Shown: positions 7,573-16,798, counted from the stretch's first letter. The stretch: 34,263 bases of DNA from Acidobacterium sp. (GCA_003131625.1 PKVY01000022.1:28695-62957), one strand, 5' to 3'. A program made the numbers and translations. Notes: generated by a model not told the origin, from the letters alone.

Positions 7573-8766
7573 TCAGCCTTCCTCACGCGCGCCGGCTCGT
7601 TCCTCCACCCGACCCTGCCCACGAGAGCCAACGATCCTCTCGTAATAGCTGGTCAGAGCCGTGTGCTGGCTCTCCCAGGTATAGCGGTCCAGGAAAGCCG
7701 ATTGTCCGGCTGCCCCCATGGCTCGCGCCGCATTCGGGTCCGCCGTGAGCCGGAGAATCGCCTCTACAAAGGACTCGGGACTGTCCGGATCGCAGCAGAC
7801 GCCGCACGCGGCATCCTCGAGTACGGCCGCGGTGTGCGGATGTCCGCTCGCTGCGACGGGGATACCGGCGGCCATGTACTCGAAGAGCTTCGTCGGCAAT
7901 GCTTTGAAGTTCTTTGGCAGATTTAGTGCTGGAATTATTCCGATGGTGGCGCGATTAAGGTGCTCCATGATCCGGGTCGGCGTAACGTTCGGCAGAAGCC
8001 TCACATTGGTAAGGGCGCGCCGCTCGACGGACTCCAGAATCTCGCTTCGGAAACTCTCGCTCATAAACCGGTCGACCACCAGCACAGAAACGTTTGGAGC
8101 TCGGACCAGAAGCCGCTCCGCAATATCCAAAAGCAACCAGCTCCCATTCGAAGGATACTGGGAGGCGGTGCAGATGACGCTGGGCTCCCGGCTCAGGTAG
8201 TCATCGGCGGCTTCCTGCGCCCGCTCCTCGCTTGCGTAGTTCCGAATAAGGGCAATCTTCTTTGCTGTTCTGAATTCCGCAAGCTGATCCGGCACCACTA
8301 AAACGATGTTCCCGATTGTGCGCGACGCACCGGCATGAGCCAGAAGCACAACGTCGTGCAGTGGGCGCCGCAAGAGCCTGGGGATCCACTCTCTCTTCAG
8401 CATCTCGTCAGCGTAGTTTTCATGTACGTCATAGATGACACGCTTAAAAGCAGAGAGCGGAATCATGAAGGGCAAAAGATCAATATCGTGAAAATGGATG
8501 AGGTCGGCTTTCGGCAGAAGAGGCAACAATCTCTTCATCACCCCGGCGAAGTTCACTACTCTTGTTATCCGCGAAGTCGCCGGGGAGAAGGTATGGAGCT
8601 TCACCCCTTCAAGCACTGTTCCGTTGGGAATCCTCCAGGGGCAGACTAAGTGCGATTCAGCGAAAGACGCAATCAATTTCGCATAGCGCCAAATGCGGGC
8701 ATCGAAGTCCGAGTGAAGCGATGTGACCGTCACTACCCTGAGACGTGAATGGGTATTTCCAGACAT
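7573..8766 (-). CDS. Glycosyltransferase family 4
   Basis: A 397-aa GT-B glycosyltransferase. The N-terminal half has VVTVTSLHSDFDARIWRYA, a DLIHFHDIDLLPF segment and YDVHENYADEML; the C-terminal half has LPNVTPTRIMEHLNRATIG and the donor-site block LPTKLFEYMAAGIPVAAS, then CDPDSPESFVEAI. These are GT4 hallmarks. The ATG at 8766 is preceded by AAGAG at a reasonable spacing. It follows the polymerase gene after a 142-bp gap in which I see no gene, and reads into the acetyltransferase. Donor and acceptor are unknown. Confidence 0.88.
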   Translation of the reverse strand: MSGNTHSRLRVVTVTSLHSDFDARIWRYAKLIASFAESHLVCPWRIPNGTVLEGVKLHTFSPATSRITRVVNFAGVMKRLLPLLPKADLIHFHDIDLLPFMIPLSAFKRVIYDVHENYADEMLKREWIPRLLRRPLHDVVLLAHAGASRTIGNIVLVVPDQLAEFRTAKKIALIRNYASEERAQEAADDYLSREPSVICTASQYPSNGSWLLLDIAERLLVRAPNVSVLVVDRFMSESFRSEILESVERRALTNVRLLPNVTPTRIMEHLNRATIGIIPALNLPKNFKALPTKLFEYMAAGIPVAASGHPHTAAVLEDAACGVCCDPDSPESFVEAILRLTADPNAARAMGAAGQSAFLDRYTWESQHTALTSYYERIVGSRGQGRVEERAGAREEG

Positions 8767-8908
8767 TGCGTTCTCTTATGCTTCGTGCCAATTGCAAAAG
8801 TCGGCGATCTGCAGGTTACAGTCTTTTTGTGTCCGGATTACTCCGCGCCTGTTACCGTTGGATCAACTGCCGTACCCTCACAGGTTCGACCGCGCGTTCC
8901 ATGCTCCG

Positions 8909-10327
8909 TCAGATGCCCTGGCTGCCCTGGATGGCAGCAGCTGGCAGGAAATCCCTCCCCACTGCCGAACGCCGATCCACATCGGCAGTCACCAGTGGCA
9001 TGAACTGCAGGAGAAGGACGGTAAGCAAGGTGCCCGCGCTCAGCAGGCTTGTGAAGAATCCTTCGTTGACCAGAACGAACGCCGGCACCGAGAAAGCGGC
9101 AACGGCAAAGGCGCTGTCGTGTCCGGAAGCGGCGCAATCCACCAGCCAGAAATATCCGCCCACTACGAAAGAAATGAGAATGACACCTGCTAATCCAAGG
9201 GCTGAGAGACCGTCAGTTGCAAGAAATCCGGTATTGGCCTGGGTATCTTGCCCCCCCTGTTCCAAAAGCCCAACCTCATTCCCGACATCCTGCGTGAAAC
9301 TGTAGCGAACAAACTTGTTCACACCCTTAAGGTGGGCCCAATACGTGAAGCCGTGGTTATAGGCGAAGTAATCGAAGCCTGCCGTATTCTGGCCGGCCAT
9401 GCCGATCGTCCGCATATCATAAAGGCTGTTGACAGCGAAACTAAGCGGTGAGAATGGATTACGCAGATACCCAGTCGTGCTGATTAGAATGCCCGCCAAT
9501 AATGCCAGCATGGCCTTGGTCGCAGGCTGACGGAAGCGCTTGACCAGGAAATAGCTTCCGATTACCAGTAACGGCACGAATACCATCGATTTGAATCCGC
9601 CATAGCCATAGAGATACATCTCCATGAGAGACGCAATTACCACAAGCCAGTAGTTCTTCCGGGCTAACGCATTCGCGATCAAAAAGGGGTTCATCGTCCA
9701 CGCCAGGTTCATATATGCATATGCATATAGATTATTTTGATAGGCCAACCCCTGTCCCCGCACGACGTCGTACACATCGAGAAAATTCACGAGCTGCCAG
9801 CGCGGTCCCGTCAGAGCAACAATCCCGTTGAGAACGAGATAAAGGGCGGCAAAAAGCGTCCAGCCAACATCCGCTCGCATGCGAGGAATGGGCAGCACCT
9901 TGCGAGGCGCCCTGTTCATTGCCAGCAGGATCAGAATCGCGACAGCGAAGCTGCCTGCCAGCAGGATGCAGTGCTGCAGCGGCATCTCCTGGCGAAACAT
10001 CGGCACTAAGCAAACCGGCATCAGCACAAGCGCATACTGCATGAGAACTGCAAGGGAAGAGGGGCGAACCAGCTCCGTGGGCACAACCAGGCCCGGGATG
10101 AGGAATATGACAAAGGCCGTAATCCAGGCAGACAGCGGCGTAGGCGCGTAGTAGACGTTGAACGAGCTGAGGGCCACCACCTGGAATACCATGTAGTTCC
10201 AGCAAAAGGCCGCCGCGAAGCCGAGAGATACCAGAAGGAGGGCCGCCCGACGGCTCAGGAAACGGAAGGGCGTCAACGATCCGGGTCGGTGTGGATCCCA
10301 TTCCATAGGCGCGTCAAGCTGGCTCAT
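8909..10327 (-). CDS. Wzy-like oligosaccharide repeat-unit polymerase
   Basis: A 472-aa polytopic membrane protein with about a dozen hydrophobic segments, starting near residue 20 (LLLVSLGFAAAFCWNYMVF) and ending with LLTVLLLQFMPLV, plus a large hydrophilic periplasmic loop in the last third. Sequence identity among Wzy proteins is low, so the assignment rests on topology, length and position directly after the flippase. An MYLYGYGGFKSMVF segment resembles oligosaccharide repeat-unit polymerases. The ATG at 10327 was chosen because GGAGAAGAG lies just upstream; the frame stays open to 10471 inside the flippase gene. It would join flipped repeat units on the periplasmic face. An O-antigen ligase is the main alternative. 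Confidence 0.75.
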   Translation of the reverse strand: MSQLDAPMEWDPHRPGSLTPFRFLSRRAALLLVSLGFAAAFCWNYMVFQVVALSSFNVYYAPTPLSAWITAFVIFLIPGLVVPTELVRPSSLAVLMQYALVLMPVCLVPMFRQEMPLQHCILLAGSFAVAILILLAMNRAPRKVLPIPRMRADVGWTLFAALYLVLNGIVALTGPRWQLVNFLDVYDVVRGQGLAYQNNLYAYAYMNLAWTMNPFLIANALARKNYWLVVIASLMEMYLYGYGGFKSMVFVPLLVIGSYFLVKRFRQPATKAMLALLAGILISTTGYLRNPFSPLSFAVNSLYDMRTIGMAGQNTAGFDYFAYNHGFTYWAHLKGVNKFVRYSFTQDVGNEVGLLEQGGQDTQANTGFLATDGLSALGLAGVILISFVVGGYFWLVDCAASGHDSAFAVAAFSVPAFVLVNEGFFTSLLSAGTLLTVLLLQFMPLVTADVDRRSAVGRDFLPAAAIQGSQGI

Positions 10328-10358
10328 CTTTGTTCTCTTCTCCGGCTCATCGTTTTCA

Positions 10359-11708
10359 TCATCGTGCCGGAGCCTCGGATTCCAGCGCCGCTTGCTGCCG
10401 ATGCTCCACGCGCAGCGGTTGGCGGTGAATGGCCCACCAGCTGATCCACAGATACCAGAGGTACGCCACACCCGACATCGAGCCTACAATCGCCAGAGCG
10501 CCGATCCACCCAGGCCGGCCAATGTAGAGGGCTCCCATGGAGATCGCCAGGATGATGGTGCGGCCGATCTCCCGAATGATGTGCAGATCCTGCCGCTGCA
10601 GCACGTCGAGCGCCGATCCGAAGACGGATGAGACCAGATTTCCCAGGAGCGCCGGCATCAGCAGTTCGGCGCATACCCAGGCATTCGTCCACTGCTTACC
10701 GAAGACCCGTGGAATCAGGACCGGGGCCACGACACCGGCCACTAAACAGGCGCCCACACCCAGCAGCGAGAGTTGCTTTAGGCGCTTCCAAAACAGGTGT
10801 TCCAGCTCCCGGAGATTATCGGCAGCAGCGACCTGCGCCATTTCTCCCATCACCACCTGGGCGATGTTGCGTGTGAGCAGCAACCCCGGCAGGAAGAACA
10901 CGCGGTTTGCAAGGGTGACCCAACCGGCCAGCGTCGCGCCGTAGAGACTAGTCAGCACCACCAGAGGCGCGTTAAGGAAAAGTGACTCAAGCAGGACGGC
11001 AGGCAGCGACATGGCGGGAAAGCGCACAAACTTGCGCGCGCTGGCCTTCAGATCGGCAAATCGGACCCGCTGAAAATGCTCTTTGTCCGCCGTCCACGCC
11101 CGGCTGATCAGCCCCGTCGCACCGCCGCTCTGTCCTGCCACCTGCCCGGCAAGCAGCCCCAGAGGTCCGCGATGCAGGAATGGAGTTCCGAGCTGGATCA
11201 GGACCCCCCAGATCGCTTGCGTCACTTTGGTCGCCGATAATGCCCGGAACTCCTCGAATCGCACCGCCCACATGGAGAAGGCCAGATAGATCGAAGTCGT
11301 CGCCATCCCAATGGGGACCCAGTAGAGATAGGGCACAATCAGACGAACATCGCTGCGGATGTGCACCAACAGAAGCGGCACGGCGAGGCCCTTCAGAACT
11401 GCCGCCAGCAACGCCGAGCCTAGAGCCAGCGTACAGGCCAGTACCGTGACGGATGCCGCTTCCCGGGAATCACGAGAGGCTGCGACGGCCATCTCGTAGC
11501 GCAGCATGCAGCCCACCGACATAAAGCCAAGAATGGAAACATACACGCCCGCTATACCAAGGTCCCGGGGCGTATACAGGCGGGTCAGGATGGGCGCAGC
11601 GGCCAGCAGAATCAGCTGACCAGCGACCGAGCCGCCGGCGAGGAGGAAAAGATTATTGTAGAAACGGCTGAGCTTGCCCAGTCGCCCCCTGGCTCTGCCC
11701 AGCATCAT
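10359..11708 (-). CDS. Wzx-type polysaccharide flippase
   Basis: A 449-aa membrane protein of the PST/MOP superfamily with about 12 hydrophobic spans. It starts with FYNNLFLLAGGSVAGQLILL and LTRLYTPRDLGIAGVY, the standard N-terminal signature of O-antigen flippases (the T-x-x-LGxxGVY type block after the first helix). It moves undecaprenyl-PP-linked repeat units across the inner membrane. Its start overlaps the stop of the wzc-like gene (stop 11705-11707), and two ATG codons at 11708 and 11705 are possible. Its stop is 31 bp before the polymerase start, fitting a Wzx-Wzy pair. Confidence 0.9.
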   Translation of the reverse strand: MMLGRARGRLGKLSRFYNNLFLLAGGSVAGQLILLAAAPILTRLYTPRDLGIAGVYVSILGFMSVGCMLRYEMAVAASRDSREAASVTVLACTLALGSALLAAVLKGLAVPLLLVHIRSDVRLIVPYLYWVPIGMATTSIYLAFSMWAVRFEEFRALSATKVTQAIWGVLIQLGTPFLHRGPLGLLAGQVAGQSGGATGLISRAWTADKEHFQRVRFADLKASARKFVRFPAMSLPAVLLESLFLNAPLVVLTSLYGATLAGWVTLANRVFFLPGLLLTRNIAQVVMGEMAQVAAADNLRELEHLFWKRLKQLSLLGVGACLVAGVVAPVLIPRVFGKQWTNAWVCAELLMPALLGNLVSSVFGSALDVLQRQDLHIIREIGRTIILAISMGALYIGRPGWIGALAIVGSMSGVAYLWYLWISWWAIHRQPLRVEHRQQAALESEAPAR

Positions 11709-13945
11709 GCTTTGGTGTGCTCCGCCGGGGTCCCCTCTTCGTAGTAGGCCTCATTAGAAGCATCAGCCGGCCCGTAGTAACCATACTTGTAGCCGTAATA
11801 AGTGCCGGTGAGATCCAGGGCGTTCACGACCAGGCCGACGACGCCCCGCGAGGACTTCAGAATCAGCTCGGATGAGCGGCGAAGTGCGTGCCGGTTGCTG
11901 AATCGGTGGCGGGCAACTGTGATCACGACGTCGGCGAACCGGCAGAGCAAGAGCGCATCGGTCACAATCAGCGCCGGCGGCGTGTCGAAGACGATGTGAT
12001 CGTATTCGCGCGACCACTCCTCAATGAGGTGCTCCATCTGCCGCGAGCTGAGCAGATCGGCGGGGCTGGGCGGACGGGCGCCACGGCTCAGAAAATCAAG
12101 GTGCGGAGCATCCGGAACGCTGCGGACTGCCGTACGCCAGTCTGAGGCCCCGGCGAGACATTCAGAAAGCCCGACCCGAGCACCAAGCCCGAGTGCTTCA
12201 TGCAGCTTGCCGCGGCGCATATCCGCGTCGATCAGGAGGATGCGCTGATCGCTGTGCGACAGCACTGCTGCGCAGTTGGCGCTGATGGTGCTCTTGCCCT
12301 CGCCTGAAATCGATCCGGTAATGACGATGATGCGAGGCGGAGCGCCCGCTGCTCCAAGCAAAATGGCCGTCCGCAGCGAGCGGAAGGCTTCCGAGAACTG
12401 CGCCTGCGGTCGCCGCACTGACATCAGGGCCAGCGAACTGGCGGACTCCGGCCCAGGCTCGCGCATCCGCCCCCGCGACCCCATACTGGGGATGACGCCG
12501 AACAGCGGCAGGCGGGAAATCCACTCCACCTCTTCGATGGAGGAAACGCGCTGATCGATCCGATCATAGAGAAAGACGAGCCCGATCCCGATTACGACTC
12601 CGCAAAAGAGTGCGAACAGCATGACGAACGGAATTTCTGGCTCGACTGGCTTGATCGGTCGCACCGCCGCATCGATGATCTCGACGTTGGTCGAACGGAG
12701 GCTGGCGGCGATTCCGGCCTCCTGGAGCTTGCTGAGCAGATCCTCGTACAGCGACCGCCCTGACTCCACGTCGTCTTTCAGGATGTTGTACTGGCTGAAG
12801 TTCTCGCTAAGCCGGTAGGCGGCCTGCTTTTGCTCGTCCAGCGATCGCCGCAGAGAGTTCTCTTCATTCTGCGCAGCCCCGAACTCGTTCTTATATCGCT
12901 CGCGGATCTGGTCCATCGTGCGCTCGATCGATTTTTGCGTCTGCGCAAGCTGCGCCTTGATCTCGACCACGCGCGGATAGGCAGAACCGTAGGTTGTCTG
13001 CGCCTCTGCAAGCTGGTTCTGCAGACTCGCTCGTTCCTGCTCCAGTGCGGGCAGTGTCGGGTCCGTCGAAATCGACTGCACGAGCGCCGGATCCCCCGAG
13101 AGCGCGATACGATATTTGGCTTCCCTTGTGATGCGGTCTGCCTCGGCTTCAGTGAGCTGTCGACTCAGTTCGTCGAGGCGCGTCATGACGAGGTTATTAT
13201 TTTCGTCTGTGCCGATAATGCCGTACTGCTTCTGGTAGGCCGCCAGGCGCTCCTGCTCCTGCTCCACCGTACCTTTAAGATCGCCCAGCTGCCGCGAAAG
13301 CCAGGTGGAGGCCTGCTGCGTGGCCTCGTAACGGGTCATGAAGCTGTGTTCCTGATAGACGCGGGAGAGATCGTTGACAATCGCAGTTGCCAGCACGGGA
13401 TCCTGATTCCGGAAACCTATCTGGATTACCTGGGTTCGCGGCACCGACTGAACGGTCAAATCCTTCGCGAAGTTCTCCTGCACTCTGGCCTGCTTGATGT
13501 ATTCGGGAACAGATTTGGGCTTGTTCAGAAACGGGTTGAACTCAGGCTTTTGATCGAGCTGCAGATCGGAAATCACGATGCCCGCCAGCGTCCCGCTGCG
13601 GAGGACTCGGACCTGCGTCTCCAGCCGGCTGCTCCAGTCTCCTCCCATGGCACCCAGCGCTCCCCCGGATGCATCCTCGAGGTTCAGCGCGCCTGAGCCC
13701 TCGGCATGTACAGCGATCTCCCCCTGCGCCTCATAGCGGCGCGTTTTTATCATGCAGTACACCGCACCCATCACCAGAGCCAGCAGCACCGAGGCAATCA
13801 GGATCTTGCGCCTGCGGATGAAAATATTGATCAGCCACGCGATGTCGAGCTTCTCATCCTTCGGCCCTCCACCCCCCCCAGGACGCTCCACGGGGAGGAG
13901 CCGGTGCCGTAGCTCTGTCGTCACCAGTGATTTATCCGACTGCAT
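11705..13945 (-). CDS. wzc: Wzc-type polysaccharide co-polymerase with tyrosine autokinase domain
   Basis: A 746-aa single-chain PCP-2a protein. A Wzz domain is framed by membrane segments at about 48-66 and 438-460, with a long predicted coiled-coil periplasmic region (about 210-410) between. The cytoplasmic bacterial tyrosine kinase has Walker A GSISGEGKST (544-553), Walker A' ILLIDADMR (569-577) and Walker B IVFDTPP (651-657). The C-terminus carries a tyrosine cluster (Tyr716, 717, 719, 721, 723, 724, 734, 735), the usual autophosphorylation tail. It controls chain length and export together with a Wza-type channel, which is not in this window. AAGGA lies about 6 nt before the ATG at 13945. 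Confidence 0.96.
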   Translation of the reverse strand: MQSDKSLVTTELRHRLLPVERPGGGGGPKDEKLDIAWLINIFIRRRKILIASVLLALVMGAVYCMIKTRRYEAQGEIAVHAEGSGALNLEDASGGALGAMGGDWSSRLETQVRVLRSGTLAGIVISDLQLDQKPEFNPFLNKPKSVPEYIKQARVQENFAKDLTVQSVPRTQVIQIGFRNQDPVLATAIVNDLSRVYQEHSFMTRYEATQQASTWLSRQLGDLKGTVEQEQERLAAYQKQYGIIGTDENNNLVMTRLDELSRQLTEAEADRITREAKYRIALSGDPALVQSISTDPTLPALEQERASLQNQLAEAQTTYGSAYPRVVEIKAQLAQTQKSIERTMDQIRERYKNEFGAAQNEENSLRRSLDEQKQAAYRLSENFSQYNILKDDVESGRSLYEDLLSKLQEAGIAASLRSTNVEIIDAAVRPIKPVEPEIPFVMLFALFCGVVIGIGLVFLYDRIDQRVSSIEEVEWISRLPLFGVIPSMGSRGRMREPGPESASSLALMSVRRPQAQFSEAFRSLRTAILLGAAGAPPRIIVITGSISGEGKSTISANCAAVLSHSDQRILLIDADMRRGKLHEALGLGARVGLSECLAGASDWRTAVRSVPDAPHLDFLSRGARPPSPADLLSSRQMEHLIEEWSREYDHIVFDTPPALIVTDALLLCRFADVVITVARHRFSNRHALRRSSELILKSSRGVVGLVVNALDLTGTYYGYKYGYYGPADASNEAYYEEGTPAEHTKA

Positions 13946-14205
13946 CTGATTCCTTCCACTCCTGCGGTTCTAATGCCCAGGTGGCGAGGCTCACCACGGC
14001 ATCCCTCATAGCCATCGGCGCCGAGACTGCCTCGAGACTATTGTTAGCGCCTCTCGGGCCCTGTGACAGATGAAAACCATGTCCAAATGGGCCAGCTCTC
14101 GGCCGACAACGGCGTCCGTGCTGATCTGTCACATTTGTTCCTAAAAATGCCCATGACCCGGAAACGATTTGGCAATTCGCTCCCCCTCCGATACCTGCTC
14201 AAGCA
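13946..14205. other. Non-coding gap between the epimerase and wzc genes
   Basis: These 260 bp hold no convincing gene although the flanking genes are packed tightly. The gap contains the long inverted repeat at 14062-14133, a short direct repeat (AGTCTCG twice, 12 bp apart, minus strand, about 14022-14040) and the AAGGA ribosome site of wzc. A weak TGTCAC-16-TAACAA promoter-like pair lies on the minus strand across 14045-14070. It probably holds an internal promoter or an RNA control element for the wzc-onward part of the operon. Confidence 0.5.
14062..14133. repeat. Perfect 10-bp inverted repeat TGTGACAGAT ... ATCTGTCACA
   Basis: The left arm is 14062-14071 and the right arm 14124-14133, separated by 52 bp. 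The arms are exact reverse complements. In DNA the pair looks like two operator half-sites or two sites for a looping regulator; in RNA it could close a large stem around an inner GGCC-AGCTCTC-GGCC hairpin. No poly-T tract follows on the minus strand, so a plain terminator is unlikely. Confidence 0.6.
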
Positions 14206-15756
14206 TCATGCCGCGCTGATCGGAATCTGAACCGCGGAGTCGGATGGAAGCACTTCATGAACCCACTGCTGCTGGTTGAAGCGGAGCGATTCAGGACCGA
14301 TCTCTTCTGAAAGGAACCGTACGTTGCTATAGCGGGGGTCCTTGTAATCGATAACCTGTCCACTTGCGATCGCTTCGAGGACCTGCTGGATTCCCATGGA
14401 GAGAGTCAATTCAGGACTGAATCCCAGAGACTTCTGTATCCGGCTGAAATCCACACGATAATTTCGCCGATCCACATTCTCCTCAAAGAACTGCAATTCC
14501 GCTTTCGGAACTGCCCTCTGGATGAGTCGTCCCAGTTCGCCCAGGGTGCAATTCTGTTCATTTGACCCGACGTTGAAGATCGTCTCTTGCAGTGCCTGAC
14601 GCGGCGCCCCGCAGGCCAGATACACTGCGAGGGCGGCGTCGTTGACATGCAGGAAAGGCCGCCACTGATCCCCGCCAAATACCGTGATCACGCCGTCGAC
14701 CACGGCCTTCGCAGAAAGAAGGTTCACTACCAGATCAAACCGCGTACGACCGGACAGTCCGTAGATCGTTCCGAATCGCAGGATGACCGGACAGAAGCTT
14801 TCGCTCTTCATTCCCAGCAGCACATTTTCGCACGCGATTTTGCTTCGGGCGTAAAGAGAAACGGGGTTAAGCGCGGACCATTCATCCAGATACAGATCGC
14901 TGGCCCCGTAGACGGAACAGGTACTGGCGAAGATGAACCGTTCGATCCCCTGTCCTTCCGTCACCTCGGCGATCATACGGGTGGCCAACAGGTTTGTGTC
15001 GATCGTGAGTTCCTCATCGAGCGCACAGGCGGGGTCCCCGACAATCGCCCCAAGGTGAATGACCGTATTCACTGAGCGCATCGCACGGACCACGACGTCG
15101 ATTCGCCGGAAATCGGCCTTGACAATTTCCAGATTCGGATGCGATGTCCAGGGCGCAATCGGTTCGCGCCCATAGAGGAACGCGTCGAGCAGGCGAACCT
15201 TGTACCCCGCCTTGAGCAGTTTCGGCAGCAGTCCGGACCCGATGTAGCCGGCGCCCCCAATGAGCAGGACAGTGTCGTTGCTGTCCGGTTTGGCGAACGC
15301 GGGAGCAGACGCGCTGTGACTCTCCAGTGCCATCACCCGTCGCCAGATGACTGCCCAGAGCCGCGCACACACCAGTGCAGCCGTTGCATAGCTCCAGGAG
15401 AAGAGAAGGGCCGGCCTGCCTACGCGAGCCACGAAGGGTAAGACGAAGCCCGCAAATCCGAAGATGATGTAGACGAGAATGGTCGTCTGCACCACAACCA
15501 GCGCCTTGTAGCGGCTCGCATACGCCCGTCCTTTGGTGTAGAAGCCCACTCCATAAAAAAGGCCAATGCCAATGATGGAGAGAGCCCAGAAGCTATGAAA
15601 ATAGGGTCCGAGAATTGTGTTCTCGGGGTATTCCGTCAGCCTGAAAAAAATGTGCCTCGACGCCAGGCCGCCCAATAACGCGGTATTCAGGATCACGAGA
15701 TCCGCACAGATTCTCACCATCGTTTCGAACCGCAACGCTGATTTTGGCGCTCTCAC
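14206..15756 (-). CDS. Membrane-anchored NAD-dependent epimerase/dehydratase (4-TM domain plus extended SDR)
   Basis: From the GTG at 15756 the protein is 516 aa. The N-terminal third has four hydrophobic segments (roughly 17-35, 53-73, 86-108, 115-137), resembling the four-helix N-terminal domain of WcaJ/CapD polysaccharide enzymes. After a short linker comes an extended SDR: GGAGYIG (167-173) for NAD binding, the STCSVYG block (278-284) and the catalytic YARSK (Tyr302, Lys306). It therefore looks like a sugar-nucleotide epimerase/dehydratase held at the membrane. The SDR half is of UGE-like type, not the CapD/PglF dehydratase type. A longer TTG start at 15897 would overlap the TetR gene and has no ribosome site. 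Its product sugar is unknown. Confidence 0.85.
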   Translation of the reverse strand: MRAPKSALRFETMVRICADLVILNTALLGGLASRHIFFRLTEYPENTILGPYFHSFWALSIIGIGLFYGVGFYTKGRAYASRYKALVVVQTTILVYIIFGFAGFVLPFVARVGRPALLFSWSYATAALVCARLWAVIWRRVMALESHSASAPAFAKPDSNDTVLLIGGAGYIGSGLLPKLLKAGYKVRLLDAFLYGREPIAPWTSHPNLEIVKADFRRIDVVVRAMRSVNTVIHLGAIVGDPACALDEELTIDTNLLATRMIAEVTEGQGIERFIFASTCSVYGASDLYLDEWSALNPVSLYARSKIACENVLLGMKSESFCPVILRFGTIYGLSGRTRFDLVVNLLSAKAVVDGVITVFGGDQWRPFLHVNDAALAVYLACGAPRQALQETIFNVGSNEQNCTLGELGRLIQRAVPKAELQFFEENVDRRNYRVDFSRIQKSLGFSPELTLSMGIQQVLEAIASGQVIDYKDPRYSNVRFLSEEIGPESLRFNQQQWVHEVLPSDSAVQIPISAA

Positions 15757-15766
15757 TTCGCCTCCT
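15756..15766 (-). promoter_or_regulatory. Strong AGGAGG ribosome binding site deciding a GTG start
   Basis: On the minus strand AGGAGG (15761-15766) is followed by CGAA and then GTG (15754-15756). It is the best Shine-Dalgarno near the start of the epimerase gene and moves the start 47 codons inside the longest open frame. The spacing of 4 nt is slightly short. Confidence 0.6.
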
Positions 15767-15877
15767 GTAGGAGTGACGCGGCTGCCGGGACTGCCCGGAT
15801 GTAACTGCGTGGTTTTGCCCAGCGCGGACTGCCACGCCGTGGGTGGTTCATCCCGAACAAATGTGCTGGGTTCACCA

Positions 15878-16480
15878 TCAGGACCGATTGCCCGCAAGAC
15901 TCAAATCTGCATAGGCACTCAGCATTTCCGCCGGCGTTGCAACATCGTCGAAGAAGATTCGGCGGAACGAATGATGACTGAAAACCAAAAAGGCAAGCGC
16001 CAGCACCAGTGCTTTTGCGTTGGAGCATTGCACTTCGCCCCGGACCACCCATGGCTGCAGGTAATCCGCAACCACTTCAAGGAGTTCGCGGAGATGTTTT
16101 CTCAGGAGTTCATCCACATCTTCGCTCAGCTCCAGCGTGCTGAATTGCACCAGGCGCACCAGATTCGGGCTATATCCCAATGTAGCGGCGATCAGTTCGA
16201 AGGTACGGCCCAGTGCTGTCCGCCCATCATTGGCTTCCGCCACTCTCGCCAGCAAATCGCCGCGAAGCTTCACTTTCGCCAGCTCCGATTCAAGTGCCGC
16301 GCAATATAGATCGCGCTTTCGGCGAAAATAACGGTAGATTGTCACTTCGTTAACGTCTGCCTGCGCAGCGATTTCCCGTGTGCTGGTGCCGTTATATCCA
16401 TGGCGCGCGAACAATCCCGCCGCGGTGGCAAGAATCCGCTCCTGCGATGCTCTTGGACTGGCTTGCTGGATTTGTGTCAT
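15878..16480 (-). CDS. TetR/AcrR-family transcriptional regulator
   Basis: From the ATG at 16480 it is 200 aa, the usual TetR length. The N-terminal DNA-binding domain reads RILATAAGLFARHGYNGTS, then TREIAAQADVNEVTIYRYF, a textbook TetR helix-turn-helix (about residues 10-55). The C-terminal ligand domain is helical with no recognisable effector site. The open frame reaches 16585 but those residues do not fit the family. It is the first gene after a strong promoter (16730-16758) and sits just ahead of the epimerase and wzc, so it likely controls the polysaccharide operon and itself. Confidence 0.92.
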   Translation of the reverse strand: MTQIQQASPRASQERILATAAGLFARHGYNGTSTREIAAQADVNEVTIYRYFRRKRDLYCAALESELAKVKLRGDLLARVAEANDGRTALGRTFELIAATLGYSPNLVRLVQFSTLELSEDVDELLRKHLRELLEVVADYLQPWVVRGEVQCSNAKALVLALAFLVFSHHSFRRIFFDDVATPAEMLSAYADLSLAGNRS

Positions 16481-16723
16481 TTGGATTCCCGCGCCGCGAG
16501 CCCTTAACAATGGCTTAAATCCCATGGCCGCCGAGCCCCCCAAAACAGGGCTTCGCCATCCTCGCCTGGATCGAGGGTTTTCCACAGTTGGCTTTTTGTT
16601 TTACGAAGCTCCGCGAAACGCTCTGCGATGCGGACAGCTTCCCTTTTGCAGTAAGCGCTGGACGACCTGCACCGTTCGCCTTCTGGGGTTGATGGGTAAG
16701 GGGTCTGTGCGCTTCAGATAGAC
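16481..16723 (-). other. Long untranslated leader ahead of the TetR/polysaccharide genes
   Basis: The promoter at 16730-16758 predicts a transcript starting near 16723, giving about 240 nt before the ATG at 16480. I find no convincing gene in it and no named riboswitch. Because a NusG-like specialised antiterminator is encoded directly upstream, this leader is the natural place for its RNA or DNA recruitment signal. That is inference; no canonical ops element was found. Confidence 0.4.
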
Positions 16724-16729
16724 CCACTC

Positions 16730-16758
16730 AAGATAGCCGCAGTTTCGAATGCTGTCAA
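16730..16758 (-). promoter_or_regulatory. Sigma70-like promoter TTGACA-17-TATCTT
   Basis: On the minus strand a perfect -35 TTGACA (16753-16758) and a -10 TATCTT (16730-16735) are separated by 17 bp. It points toward the TetR gene and the whole polysaccharide operon. It is the best promoter match I found in the window. Confidence 0.65.
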
Positions 16759-16798
16759 ACAAAAAGCCGTCCCAGCCTCCGGGTGATCATCGAATATC

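Noticed and set aside
14062..14133. Reading the inverted repeat as a rho-independent terminator
   Set aside because: The loop is 52 nt and no T-run follows on the minus strand.
15757..15897. TTG start extending the membrane epimerase by 47 residues
   Set aside because: It overlaps the TetR gene and has no ribosome site, whereas AGGAGG stands before GTG 15756 next to the first membrane helix.
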